Assembly: GCF_014648275.1 (NCBI RefSeq)
Contig: NZ_BMQU01000023.1
Location: 1-64,000 of the forward strand
Direction of reading: 5' to 3'
Length of the DNA: 64,000 nt
Source: Pseudomonas laurentiana
GTDB taxonomy: Bacteria; Pseudomonadota; Gammaproteobacteria; Pseudomonadales; Pseudomonadaceae
The position numbers were made by a program, and so were the translations under genes. Positions 24,140-31,037 of the stretch are shown here, piece by piece (the first letter of the stretch is position 1; each line of letters starts with the position of its first letter). A model generated the notes under the pieces. It saw only the letters and a program-made list of their open reading frames with translations. It was not told where the DNA came from and made no database searches.

Positions 24140-24984
24140 AAACCCCCCAGGTCATCAGCCCAGCTGGTGTCGTTGAAGTCAGGGCCATTGGCCTGGCGCT
24201 TCACTGGGAACGGGCGAACATTGCTCGCAGTAGCCATGTCTCGCTTCACCCACTTGACCAGCAGGCTCACCCAGGACGCCTGAGTCTCGCAGCGACCAGA
24301 TGCCGAGTAGTGGCAGACGAACGCGGCGGTGGCTTCATCGGTGAACAGGTCAACAGAGATACCCATGCGTGCGGCGTAGGCCTTCAGGAGCTTCTGGTCG
24401 GGAACCCACTCAAGGGTCATTTCGCAGGGCGCCTTTGGGTCGCCGGAATTTGCCTGCTCCGTGCGTTGAGTGTTGTGTTGATCTTCTTCAGGAATCAGTG
24501 AATCAGGAATCGGAGAATCAGGAATCAGGGCGTTAGTGGACGGTGGGTTAACAGTCTCTAACGGTGGGTTAACGTTAAACTCCTGTTCTTTCACGTGAAC
24601 CTTGCGTTGCTTGCCGGGTAAAACAACGTTCTTCTTCCGTTCGTTAACGGTGAGAAAACCGTCTTGATCCGGCAGGACGCTGTCCTTTTCAGAGCCATGT
24701 GGATTCTGGTGCTTCTGGAAATTCACGATCTCGATGACCGTGAAGCCCTCCACCTGGTAACGATTGACGAAGCCAGCCTTGGCGAGGCTGTTCAGCCCCT
24801 CGTCCACGTCGTAGGTGTCGCAAGGGAACAATTCCATCTTGATACGCTTGGGACGATCCTCAAGGCGCCCTTCCCGATCAGCAAGACACCACATGCCGAT
24901 GAACAGCAGGCGGTCGAAGGCAGGGAGTTCGGCCAGCAGCTCGTTACTGAACAAGCCAGGCTTGATGTTGCGTGCGCGGGCCAT
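24136..24984 (-). CDS. Replication protein O-like (replisome organizer)
   Basis: 282 aa. N-terminal winged-helix part (MARARNIKPGLFSNELLAEL, ADREGRLEDRPKRIKMELFP, AGFVNRYQVEGFTVIEIVNF) as in phage replication initiators. The central linker (ALIPDSPIPDSLIPEED) is encoded by DNA iterons, so the origin is inside the gene as in lambda O. The C-terminal part is probably the P interaction domain. Confidence 0.87.
   Translation of the reverse strand: MARARNIKPGLFSNELLAELPAFDRLLFIGMWCLADREGRLEDRPKRIKMELFPCDTYDVDEGLNSLAKAGFVNRYQVEGFTVIEIVNFQKHQNPHGSEKDSVLPDQDGFLTVNERKKNVVLPGKQRKVHVKEQEFNVNPPLETVNPPSTNALIPDSPIPDSLIPEEDQHNTQRTEQANSGDPKAPCEMTLEWVPDQKLLKAYAARMGISVDLFTDEATAAFVCHYSASGRCETQASWVSLLVKWVKRDMATASNVRPFPVKRQANGPDFNDTSWADDLGGL
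24491..24573. other. Replication origin iterons inside the O gene
   Basis: Three adjacent 15-bp direct repeats (GGAATCAGTGAATCA and variants) at 24491-24505, 24506-24520 and 24521-24535, then two exact copies of ACGGTGGGTTAAC at 24540-24552 and 24561-24573, 21 bp apart. An A/T-richer stretch with GTTAACG and TAAAACAACG follows up to about 24650. This is the layout of lambda ori. Confidence 0.75.
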
Positions 24985-25619
24985 TACGCGGTCCTCTGGA
25001 TTCGAGGAGCGTTCAGCGATGGCAGGCCTTTGCGGCGCGCTGAATCTGTTCGCCCATGGTTTGGGTGGAATCCATAAAGAAGCTCAGCGGCTTTTCTCGC
25101 TGCAGTAGCTTCTTCCAGAGTTTTAAAGCGCCCCAGGTGCAATCGCTTGCCGTTCGCACGGATCTTTGCGGTCCAGCCACCACGATCTGAAAGCACGCCG
25201 GTAACACCTGAAGTGTTGTCGACACGCATATGCTGGTTCTGCTGATTTCCCGTGACGCTTACTGCACGCAGGTTTTCAATACGGTTATCGTCACGAACAC
25301 CGTTAATGTGGTCGATCTGCCCTTCAGGCCATTGGCCATAAGTGATGAGCCAGATAACGCGGTGTACCCGGAAAGCGACGTTGTTGATTTTTACGCGAAG
25401 ATAACCGTCATTGTTTTCAGACCCAGCAAACATGCCGGGCATAGCCCGACTGCCACGCCTGACAAGATTTACAAGCCTTCCATCCTGAATCTTGAATAGC
25501 TCACGCGCTTGATCGGCGGTAAGAAGTCGCTCAATATTTTCCAGCGCCATGTTTTCATTACTCGCGTTTCGTGGCGCGGGATTTTTGAGGGCCTGTACAT
25601 CATTGTGATGGGTGTGCAT
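24984..25619 (-). CDS. HNH-AP2 endonuclease with N-terminal extension
   Basis: 211 aa; the ATG at 25619 has GAGGT 5 nt upstream. A 60-residue lead (LTADQARELFKIQDGRLVNL) is followed by GQIDHINGVRDDNRIENLR (HNH) and SGVTGVLSDRGGWTAKIRA (AP2). It ends at the O start codon. Inserted between cro-proximal genes and O. Confidence 0.85.
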   Translation of the reverse strand: MHTHHNDVQALKNPAPRNASNENMALENIERLLTADQARELFKIQDGRLVNLVRRGSRAMPGMFAGSENNDGYLRVKINNVAFRVHRVIWLITYGQWPEGQIDHINGVRDDNRIENLRAVSVTGNQQNQHMRVDNTSGVTGVLSDRGGWTAKIRANGKRLHLGRFKTLEEATAARKAAELLYGFHPNHGRTDSARRKGLPSLNAPRIQRTA

Positions 25620-25653
25620 AATCGACCTCACAGTGTTGTAACGAATGCAGTTG

Positions 25654-25683
25654 AAAAAGCCGACCTTGCCCGTCGGTTTTTTT
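25654..25683. terminator. Bidirectional terminator between small early genes and HNH gene
   Basis: AGCCGAC/GTCGGTT 7-bp stem, 7-nt loop, with AAAAA on the left and TTTTTTT on the right, so it works both ways. It lies in the position of lambda tR1 on the cro-to-O transcript. Confidence 0.7.
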
Positions 25684-25702
25684 GTGCCTGCGATTTGGTG
25701 AT

Positions 25703-25939
25703 TTAGTTGAGGTCTTCATCAGTCCCGCCTTTTTCAGGGACTATTGAGTCCGAACCTCGCTTTGGCACCGGTAGATTCCGGATTTTTCCGGCACCTTTTG
25801 GCCTGGTCTTCTCGAAAAAACGCTCTGCTCCAAGCTGTGCGGCGTACTGTTCAGGCGAGACGCCCGCCTTATTTGCCAACCGCTCAAGCTTCTCGTAGAG
25901 GCGTCCATCGATCCCGTGGCAGATCGTGGTTTCGGGCAC
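25703..25939 (-). CDS. Hypothetical early phage protein
   Basis: 78 aa from a GTG at 25939 with GGAGG 5 nt upstream; the longer frame lacks a ribosome site. A helical start (GIDGRLYEKLERLANKAGVS) and a basic, Pro/Lys-rich tail. It occupies the place of cII in lambda but shows no clear similarity to it. Confidence 0.65.
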   Translation of the reverse strand: MPETTICHGIDGRLYEKLERLANKAGVSPEQYAAQLGAERFFEKTRPKGAGKIRNLPVPKRGSDSIVPEKGGTDEDLN

Positions 25940-25959
25940 GTAGGCCTCCTTCCGGGCCT

Positions 25960-26154
25960 TCAGGCCATCTGGCTTTTGTCGGTAACATCGCTCTCGATGA
26001 TGCTTTCCAGCTTCTCCTCGACGCACATACGCACGAATACAGCCAGCTGCAGCTTGTGGAGTCGCGCCACGGCCTTCAGCGCCTCGTAGGTTTCCTCGTC
26101 GTAGCGCGACTTAATCTCCCGGTCTTTCAGGTGACTTTGGTCGTGATATGCCAT
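25960..26154 (-). CDS. Small early protein, possible ribbon-helix-helix
   Basis: 64 aa, AGGAG 9 nt before the ATG. IKSRYDEETYEALKAVARLH followed by KLQLAVFVRMCVEEKLE has the strand-helix-helix profile of a ribbon-helix-helix regulator. It lies right after cro in the same transcript. Function unknown. Confidence 0.65.
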   Translation of the reverse strand: MAYHDQSHLKDREIKSRYDEETYEALKAVARLHKLQLAVFVRMCVEEKLESIIESDVTDKSQMA

Positions 26155-26182
26155 GCGATATTGCTCCTTGCTGTTGAAAGGG

Positions 26183-26398
26183 TTAGGCGGCTGCTTTTTC
26201 TGGTGGAAAGGCGTCGTCCAAAGCGCACTTGGCGCCGAGTTCGTTGAGTGCCTCTACAATCTGGCGCGCCTCTTGGAGGCCTGGATTTCTCAGGCCTGAT
26301 TCGTAGTTGGCCAATCGAGACTGGTTCCAGCCGAGCTGACGTCGCAGCGCTGCCTGGGTAACGCCAGCCCTTTCGCGAATCGTTCGGACTTGGTTCAT
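26183..26398 (-). CDS. cro: Cro-like repressor
   Basis: 71 aa from the ATG at 26398 with GGAGGA upstream. Residues about 5-55 are an HTH_3 domain (VRTIRERAGVTQAALRRQLG, NQSRLANYESGLRNPGLQEA). It is divergent from the CI-type repressor and the first gene of the rightward lytic operon. Its DNA-recognition helix resembles that of CI (WNQSRLANYE vs WSQSRVGNYE), so both should bind the shared operators. Confidence 0.87.
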   Translation of the reverse strand: MNQVRTIRERAGVTQAALRRQLGWNQSRLANYESGLRNPGLQEARQIVEALNELGAKCALDDAFPPEKAAA

Positions 26399-26423
26399 GC
26401 GGTCTTCCTCCATTGATTACCGA

Positions 26424-26452
26424 AGGATAAACACGCATCGTGTTAATTGCAA
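26424..26452 (-). promoter_or_regulatory. PR-type promoter for cro
   Basis: Minus strand TTGCAA (26452-26447), 17-bp spacer, TATCCT (26429-26424). The perfect operator AACACG-CAT-CGTGTT fills the spacer, so bound CI or Cro would block RNA polymerase. Confidence 0.75.
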
Positions 26453-26489
26453 ACACAATAAGTGAAAGCCGGGTATTTCAATTCGTGAT
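26430..26489. promoter_or_regulatory. OR operators (three sites)
   Basis: Site 1, AACACGCATCGTGTT at 26430-26444, is a perfect palindrome. Weaker sites AACACAATAAGTGAA (26452-26466) and ATTTCAATTCGTGAT (26475-26489) follow with centres 22 and 23 bp apart, like the tripartite OR of lambda. The last two are degenerate and less sure. Confidence 0.7.
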
Positions 26490-26501
26490 GAAATCCCGCG
26501 A

Positions 26502-27305
26502 ATGAACGAATCACTAGCTCAGCGCTTGAAGCGCTTACGGAAGACGTCCGGGATGTCGCAGGCTTCTCTTGCTGAAGCTTGCGGATGGTCGCAGTCGCGC
26601 GTCGGCAACTACGAGGCAGGTACTCGTGAGCCGAGCCTGGCCGACATCGCAACCATGGCAGCAGCCATGAAAGTGGACCAATCGGAACTGCTACTCAATG
26701 CTCCGATAGGCGTCGCCTCCGAAAATCAGCCCGCATCTGCCGCCGATGTGGTGCGCGAGATGCTCGCGAAGTCTGGCAAGAACCTGTCGGCTGAAGCGCG
26801 CCACAGGCTTCTAGCGGCCGCAGAAGAGTCAGATGATACCAATGTGATCACCGGGGACTTCTCGCGACCAGGCCTGGTTGGTGACGAGGTATGGATTGCT
26901 CACTATGACGTGAGAGCCGCCATGGGTGGCGGGCAGAGTGCACACGACTTCCCTGAGATGCTTAAGGACATTCGTGTCAGCCCAAGCCACCTGCGCGAGC
27001 TCGGGGTTGAGTTTGAAGAGCACTATCACCTGAAGATGGTGACCGGCTGGGGTCAGTCAATGGAGCCCACCATCAAGCACCGCGATCCGTTGATAGTGAA
27101 CATCAACATCCGCGAGTTCGTGGGCGACGGGATCTACCTCTTCTACTGGGATGACCACATCTACATCAAGCGCCTGCAGGTCGCTGATGAGGACCATTTC
27201 GAGATGATTTCGGATAACACCAGGCACAAGGATCGGCTGATTCGCCGGGATATGACTTATATCCAGGCCCGCGTCCTTCTGGTCTGGAATGCTCACCTGG
27301 TGTAG
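26502..27305 (+). CDS. CI-type prophage repressor (HTH + S24 peptidase)
   Basis: 267 aa. N-terminal HTH_3 (LAQRLKRLRKTSGMSQASLA, CGWSQSRVGNYEAGTREP), a linker with RAAMGGGQS as the likely self-cleavage region, then a LexA-like S24 domain with the Ser in VTGWGQSMEPTI and the Lys in IYIKRLQ. It maintains lysogeny and should be inactivated by RecA during SOS. Transcribed away from cro. Confidence 0.93.
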   Translation: MNESLAQRLKRLRKTSGMSQASLAEACGWSQSRVGNYEAGTREPSLADIATMAAAMKVDQSELLLNAPIGVASENQPASAADVVREMLAKSGKNLSAEARHRLLAAAEESDDTNVITGDFSRPGLVGDEVWIAHYDVRAAMGGGQSAHDFPEMLKDIRVSPSHLRELGVEFEEHYHLKMVTGWGQSMEPTIKHRDPLIVNINIREFVGDGIYLFYWDDHIYIKRLQVADEDHFEMISDNTRHKDRLIRRDMTYIQARVLLVWNAHLV

Positions 27306-27307
27306 CC

Positions 27308-27598
27308 ATGCCCCTCACCAAACCCAACCAAGATCTACGCCGCGACCTCCAAGGCCTTGCATCTGACCTGAAGTGGTCAGCGGTTGAGCTGCTAAGGATC
27401 GCCGAGCGACTAAGCCTGGCCGGGAATGATGCTGATGCCCAAGCCGTTCTGAGGATGTGCCGTATCTTTCAGGATGGCGAGGAAAGGCTTACCGGATATG
27501 CAGAGGAAACGCACCTAGGCCTCATTGTCCGGGTCAAGACACCTTGCGCCGAAATGGAGCTGTCTGACGATGGGAGAGGATTGGGTAGAGAGGACTGA
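27308..27598 (+). CDS. Hypothetical protein downstream of cI
   Basis: 96 aa, 2 nt after the cI stop, so very likely cotranscribed from the lysogenic promoter. The N-terminal half is helical (LRRDLQGLASDLKWSAVELL); no family recognised. Expression in the lysogen makes it a candidate exclusion or fitness gene. Confidence 0.65.
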   Translation: MPLTKPNQDLRRDLQGLASDLKWSAVELLRIAERLSLAGNDADAQAVLRMCRIFQDGEERLTGYAEETHLGLIVRVKTPCAEMELSDDGRGLGRED

Positions 27599-27709
27599 GT
27601 AGGCAGATGTGACCTGATGGCAAGCTACTCGTCTAAAGTTTATTGATCGTGCTGTAGTGAAAGCCCAAAATTGGATTTTAGGTTTAACCCACGGACAAGG
27701 GAGGGGCAA

Positions 27710-28402
27710 ATGAAAAAAGTAGACTCGCCAAGCCGCCTCATTGGGGTGGGCCTGTACACAGCTGGAGAGGCATCTCTTTATACTGGTATCTCGGCAAAAG
27801 ACATCAGGCGCTGGATGTTCGGTTACAGCGCTCATGGCGTAGACCACCCGGGGCTTTGGACTCCAGAGCTATCCTTCTTGGATGAGAAGTTGCTTGGCTT
27901 CCATGACTTGTTAGAGATTCGCTTTGTGCATGCATTTAGGCAGCACGGCGTCAGTCTTCAAGCTATTCGAAGCGCTTCCCGGCAGGCTAGAGAGCTTTTT
28001 GACCAACAGTACCCATTCACTTGTAAGCGATTCCAAACTGATGGGCGCGACATTTTCGCTACCGTTTTAGACGAGACTGGTGACGAGGCACTTCTCGACC
28101 TAGTGAAGAGGCAATACGCCTTCAAGCAGGTAATCAAACCTTCACTTTACGAAGGCATCGACTACACCGGTGAGGGGGCAGCCCAACGATGGTATCCGAT
28201 AAAACGAAGCAAAGCAGTTGTGCTAGACCCAGCCAGAAATTTTGGGAAGCCGGTCCTATCTTCTGCGGGTATTGATACAGCTGCCATCTACCATACTTAT
28301 CAAGCAGAAGGTCAAGACTCCAAACGCGTGGCAATGATCTTCGAAATATCGACTGCGGCAGTGGATGCAGCAGTAACCTTTGAGCATAGGATTGCTGCTT
28401 GA
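27710..28402 (+). CDS. DUF433-type antitoxin
   Basis: 230 aa from the ATG at 27710 with GGAGGGG upstream. The N-terminal 100 residues have LYTAGEASLYTGISAKDIRR, a MerR-like HTH, and FHDLLEIRFVHAFRQHGVSL. The C-terminal part contains AGIDTAAIYHTYQAEGQDSK and VAMIFEISTAAVDAAVTFEH, the DUF433 HTH that pairs with PIN-like toxins. It overlaps the toxin gene by 4 nt (TTGA). It should neutralise the toxin and repress the operon. Confidence 0.8.
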   Translation: MKKVDSPSRLIGVGLYTAGEASLYTGISAKDIRRWMFGYSAHGVDHPGLWTPELSFLDEKLLGFHDLLEIRFVHAFRQHGVSLQAIRSASRQARELFDQQYPFTCKRFQTDGRDIFATVLDETGDEALLDLVKRQYAFKQVIKPSLYEGIDYTGEGAAQRWYPIKRSKAVVLDPARNFGKPVLSSAGIDTAAIYHTYQAEGQDSKRVAMIFEISTAAVDAAVTFEHRIAA

Positions 28403-28806
28403 ATTTTCTGATTGATAACAATCTACCACCAGCAATCGCCAGAGCCCTTCACGAGCTATCCAAGAGTGAGGGGCATCTAGTAATCCCCCTCAAAGACAAA
28501 TTCCCCTCAAACGCAACAGATATCTATTGGATCTCTGAGCTTAAGGCCGAAGGCGGGTGGGCGGTAGTGTCACAGGACAAATTTTCTAAAGGTGACGCCG
28601 AGAGGCTGGCATTTAGGGAGTGCGGCCTGCCGATTTTCTGTCTGGCGAAGCAATGGGGCCAGATGACTTACTGGAACAAAGCAGAAAATCTCGTGCGGTG
28701 GTGGCCAGCCATAACCCAGCAAGCTGGATTGATCAGTGGCGGCGCTGCATTCCGAGTCCCATGGAGATTTACTGCTCCAGGAAAATTCGAGCAGATCAAA
28801 ATTTAG
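28399..28806 (+). CDS. PIN-like (VapC45/DUF5615-type) toxin
   Basis: 135 aa, TTG start overlapping the antitoxin stop. It begins MNFLIDNNLPPAIARALHEL, with the first catalytic Asp of PIN-like nucleases, then FPSNATDIYWISELKAEGGW, SQDKFSKGDAERLAFRECGL, and a hydrophobic FCLAKQWG strand. Family members are RNases kept in check by the DUF433 partner. A role against competing phages is inference. Confidence 0.8.
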   Translation: MNFLIDNNLPPAIARALHELSKSEGHLVIPLKDKFPSNATDIYWISELKAEGGWAVVSQDKFSKGDAERLAFRECGLPIFCLAKQWGQMTYWNKAENLVRWWPAITQQAGLISGGAAFRVPWRFTAPGKFEQIKI

Positions 28807-28915
28807 GTTAGAACTGTACAGAGGCAACAACACTCCCTCGTGCAGGCACGCCTCGGCAGGCATCTTTGATGCCCTGTCATCCGCTCGTCACACCGCCAGA
28901 ACACAATGAGCTCAG

Positions 28916-28969
28916 CCAAAGGGATTTGGCCCCGCCTACAGAGAGCCTGGCCAAGTGCCGGGTTTTTTT
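28916..28969 (+). terminator. Palindromic element and terminator, copy 1
   Basis: Exact 19-bp element CCAAAGGGATTTGGCCCCG (28916-28934), itself a CCAAA/TTTGG hairpin, followed by a CCTGGC/GCCGGG stem and TTTTTTT (28946-28969). It ends the toxin-antitoxin transcript. The same unit recurs at 29287. Confidence 0.7.
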
Positions 28970-29009
28970 ATGCCTGCTACGCTTTCCTTGCCACATGGAG
29001 GATCGCGTC

Positions 29010-29219
29010 ATGCCAACCAACGACCTCATTCCCTCTCTCATCTTCAAGCTCAACGAGAACCAGCTCGCCATCGCCGAAGCCGTCGAAGAGCTTTCAAAAT
29101 GGATCGAGCAGATTCATGGGCCCGCCGACGGGTCGATCAAGATTCGTCAATCACTGGCGAAGCTGGACGACAATCTGGAGTTCATCACGCGCGGCGTTGC
29201 GACGCTGATGAACGATTGA
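29010..29219 (+). CDS. Small hypothetical protein
   Basis: 69 aa from the ATG at 29010 with GGAGGA 7 nt upstream. Helical and hydrophilic (LIPSLIFKLNENQLAIAEAV, IRQSLAKLDDNLEFITRGVA). No family recognised. Bracketed by two copies of the 19-bp element plus terminator, so it behaves as a separate cassette. Confidence 0.65.
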   Translation: MPTNDLIPSLIFKLNENQLAIAEAVEELSKWIEQIHGPADGSIKIRQSLAKLDDNLEFITRGVATLMND

Positions 29220-29286
29220 TGGGTCGTTCATCTCGGGCTTTTTCATGCCTGTCACACTCCCTTCACGCATCAGGATCATCACTAGG

Positions 29287-29341
29287 CCAAAGGGATTTGG
29301 CCCCGTCAACAGAAAGTCCGGCCTAGCGTTGGTCTTTTTCA
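29287..29341 (+). terminator. Palindromic element and terminator, copy 2
   Basis: Second exact copy of CCAAAGGGATTTGGCCCCG (29287-29305), followed by an imperfect hairpin (AGTCCGGC...GTTGGTCT) and TTTTTC, ending the small gene upstream. Confidence 0.6.
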
Positions 29342-29404
29342 TGCCTGCGTGATGGCTGATGGCCAGAGTGATAGGATGGCGGATCTATTTTGGGAGGGAT
29401 ACCT

Positions 29405-29968
29405 ATGCGGGGATTTGGAATTCTGGCGATCATCGTCGGCGTGATCGTTGTCTTCGGAGCAATGGCAATGGACGTGTCCGTATCAACTGGAATGGGGGGC
29501 AGGGTCAACAATATTGGGCTGATGGCTCAACAGCAGAACTTCATTATCGTCGGCGGACTGATTACCCTTGGCGGGATTCTCTTGATGCTTTTCGGCAGCA
29601 AGAAGCAAGTCAGCACTCAGCAACTGGCGAGCACCTGGGAAGCGAAAGACTCTCGACCATGCCCATTCTGCGCAGAGCCAATCAAGCACGCCGCCATAAA
29701 GTGCAAGCACTGCGGAGCGGATGTTGATGCAGTCGAGAGGGAGACTCCTGCATTTGGCTGGACAGTTCGACTACCTTGCCGACCTGGCGACGAGTTTGAG
29801 GCGACCCGCACTCTGGCCGAGAAAGACTCTCTTCCGCTTGCCAATCCTGACGGAAGCGTCGTGGTTATTGGCCCGTACCAGGAGAAAGAAGAAGCTGTAG
29901 AGGTGCTTCGACACCTGAGAACACGGCACTCTATCTTTGGCGAGCTTCTCTATGATGATGGTCGGTAG
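29405..29968 (+). CDS. Membrane protein with zinc ribbon
   Basis: 187 aa from the ATG at 29405 with GGGAGGG upstream. Two membrane segments (ILAIIVGVIVVFGAMAM and FIIVGGLITLGGILLMLF), then a zinc ribbon CPFCAEPIKHAAIKCKHCG (about 90-110), then a small alpha-beta domain ending in a SPOR-like VVIGPYQEKEEAVEVLRHL. Encoded between cI and PL with its own terminator, the usual place of superinfection-exclusion membrane proteins. Function inferred from position only. Confidence 0.75.
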   Translation: MRGFGILAIIVGVIVVFGAMAMDVSVSTGMGGRVNNIGLMAQQQNFIIVGGLITLGGILLMLFGSKKQVSTQQLASTWEAKDSRPCPFCAEPIKHAAIKCKHCGADVDAVERETPAFGWTVRLPCRPGDEFEATRTLAEKDSLPLANPDGSVVVIGPYQEKEEAVEVLRHLRTRHSIFGELLYDDGR

Positions 29969-29998
29969 CAGCCTTTAGTCTCGCATGCCACGTCAAGG

Positions 29999-30023
29999 AG
30001 CCCGCCGCTGAGCGGGCTTTTTT
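29999..30023 (+). terminator. Terminator after membrane zinc-ribbon gene
   Basis: AGCCCGC/GCGGGCT stem, 6-nt loop, TTTTTT. Separates the + exclusion-like block from the minus-strand DUF1654 gene that ends 8 nt later. Confidence 0.85.
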
Positions 30024-30030
30024 ATGCTTG

Positions 30031-30357
30031 TCAGAACGGCGCCTCTTCCTCCAGCAACCCCTCCTCCCAATCCTTCTCAACGATCAAGTCGTCGCGATCC
30101 TCGGCGTTCTGCTGTTCCCACCGCACTGTCACGCTCTCGTCATCGTTGAACGTCAGGTCCAGCTCCGGCGTTTCAGCAAGCAGCCCCATCACCTCCTCCC
30201 AATCCGCATCGCCATCCGTGTCTAGCCGATGGATCGTCACCCATCGCTGAGACTGAGCAATTGGGTGGTTGATCATCGAAGAGACCCGTAGCCCGAGTCG
30301 CTCTAGTCCGGTCATCTCCTGGCGAGCTTGTGGTGCCGCCTTCCTCTGCTTGGCCAT
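30031..30357 (-). CDS. DUF1654 family protein (prophage copy)
   Basis: 108 aa, AGGAGG upstream of the ATG. GLERLGLRVSSMINHPIAQS, DADWEEVMGLLAETPELDL and VTVRWEQQ align by eye with the chromosomal DUF1654 protein at 62323 (YEQLGLRIQKVINSPTAQKA, DDWETLLEEIAENDNVTL, VQIFWVV). The family is typical of Pseudomonas and its phages. A LexA box lies 17 bp upstream of its start, so induction by SOS is likely. Role unknown. Confidence 0.85.
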   Translation of the reverse strand: MAKQRKAAPQARQEMTGLERLGLRVSSMINHPIAQSQRWVTIHRLDTDGDADWEEVMGLLAETPELDLTFNDDESVTVRWEQQNAEDRDDLIVEKDWEEGLLEEEAPF

Positions 30358-30373
30358 AACTCAACCTCCTTTA

Positions 30374-30389
30374 CTGTATATCCATCCAG
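30374..30389 (-). promoter_or_regulatory. LexA (SOS) box before prophage DUF1654 gene
   Basis: CTGTATATCCATCCAG on the + strand (CTGGATGGATATACAG on the gene strand) keeps the CTG-N10-CAG frame and an AT-rich arm. A CI-type operator begins 19 bp further upstream, at 30408. Confidence 0.7.
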
Positions 30390-30407
30390 CATTAAGCACG
30401 AGGATAC

Positions 30408-30512
30408 ATCACGCCTCGTGAAACGTGAACCCGCCTCGTAGGGAAAATCTTTAACACACCCATGGAAAAATAAATCACGATGCGTGTTGACATTAAAAAC
30501 ACGATGCGTGAT
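30408..30512. promoter_or_regulatory. OL operators
   Basis: Three sites of the OR family: ATCACGCCTCGTGAA (30408-30422), ATCACGATGCGTGTT (30474-30488) and AACACGATGCGTGAT (30498-30512). The last two straddle the -35 and -10 of the early promoter. They are near-identical to OR site 1 read on the other strand. Confidence 0.8.
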
Positions 30513-30515
30513 ATT
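30487..30515 (+). promoter_or_regulatory. PL-type early promoter
   Basis: TTGACA (30487-30492), 17-bp spacer, GATATT (30510-30515), overlapped at both boxes by CI-type operators. It should drive the + early operon toward integrase. Confidence 0.8.
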
Positions 30516-30866
30516 TACTTCACGCAGTCACCCAACAGGGACCGCGCAGGCCCTCAAGGCCAACCGCTCTTTAACAACCAGATGGACGCCGAGCTGGCCG
30601 ATGCATAGCCAGCGGACGTACCGCGCAACGGTACGCAGCGATTCGACCTCATGTCGGCGCTGGGCATAGGAGACCTCATTCGGAGGGCGTAGCTGGTAAA
30701 GCTGCGTGGTGATTAGTACGGCGGCTTGGCCCTAACGGGCGCCCTGAAAATCACGGACGGGAAAGCGACCGTCGGCCTATGCAAGAGAAAGAGATTACCG
30801 GCCTGCCGAGTGTAGGCCGGATGCTCTCCAGGTGACCCTATCCCAGGGTCACGCGGAGAGCAAACC
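30516..30866 (+). other. Untranslated leader of the early operon, with boxA
   Basis: About 350 nt without a supported gene. At 30565-30577 it holds CGCTCTTTAACAA, a canonical boxA as in rRNA and nut leaders. Near the end are hairpins CCGGCCT...AGGCCGG (about 30798-30820) and GTGACCCTATCCCAGGGTCAC (30832-30852). The layout suggests transcription antitermination of the long operon; a boxB could not be fixed. Confidence 0.6.
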
Positions 30867-31037
30867 ATGAGCAAAGAAACTCTATCGATCGAAGTAAAGC
30901 TTCCGCAGCCTGGCGATGAAGCGTTTGAAGCGCTTGTTGATCAGATTGCAGAGGCCGTTTACCGGAAGGTCACCCGCCGGCTATCCGAACCAGAGGATGC
31001 CGAATCAGGTGATCTTGAAAGCCCCGCTCTTACCTAG
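30867..31037 (+). CDS. Small acidic early protein
   Basis: 56 aa, ATG with GGAGAG upstream, first gene of the PL operon. MSKETLSIEVKLPQPGDEAF then a helix ALVDQIAEAVYRKVTRRLSE. It is not Arg-rich, so it is not an obvious N-type antiterminator despite its position. Its 3' end overlaps the converging gene below by 33 nt. Confidence 0.65.
   Translation: MSKETLSIEVKLPQPGDEAFEALVDQIAEAVYRKVTRRLSEPEDAESGDLESPALT

Noticed and set aside
25703-25939. Gene in the cII position read as CII
   Set aside because: No HTH or CII-like sequence is visible; position alone is not enough.
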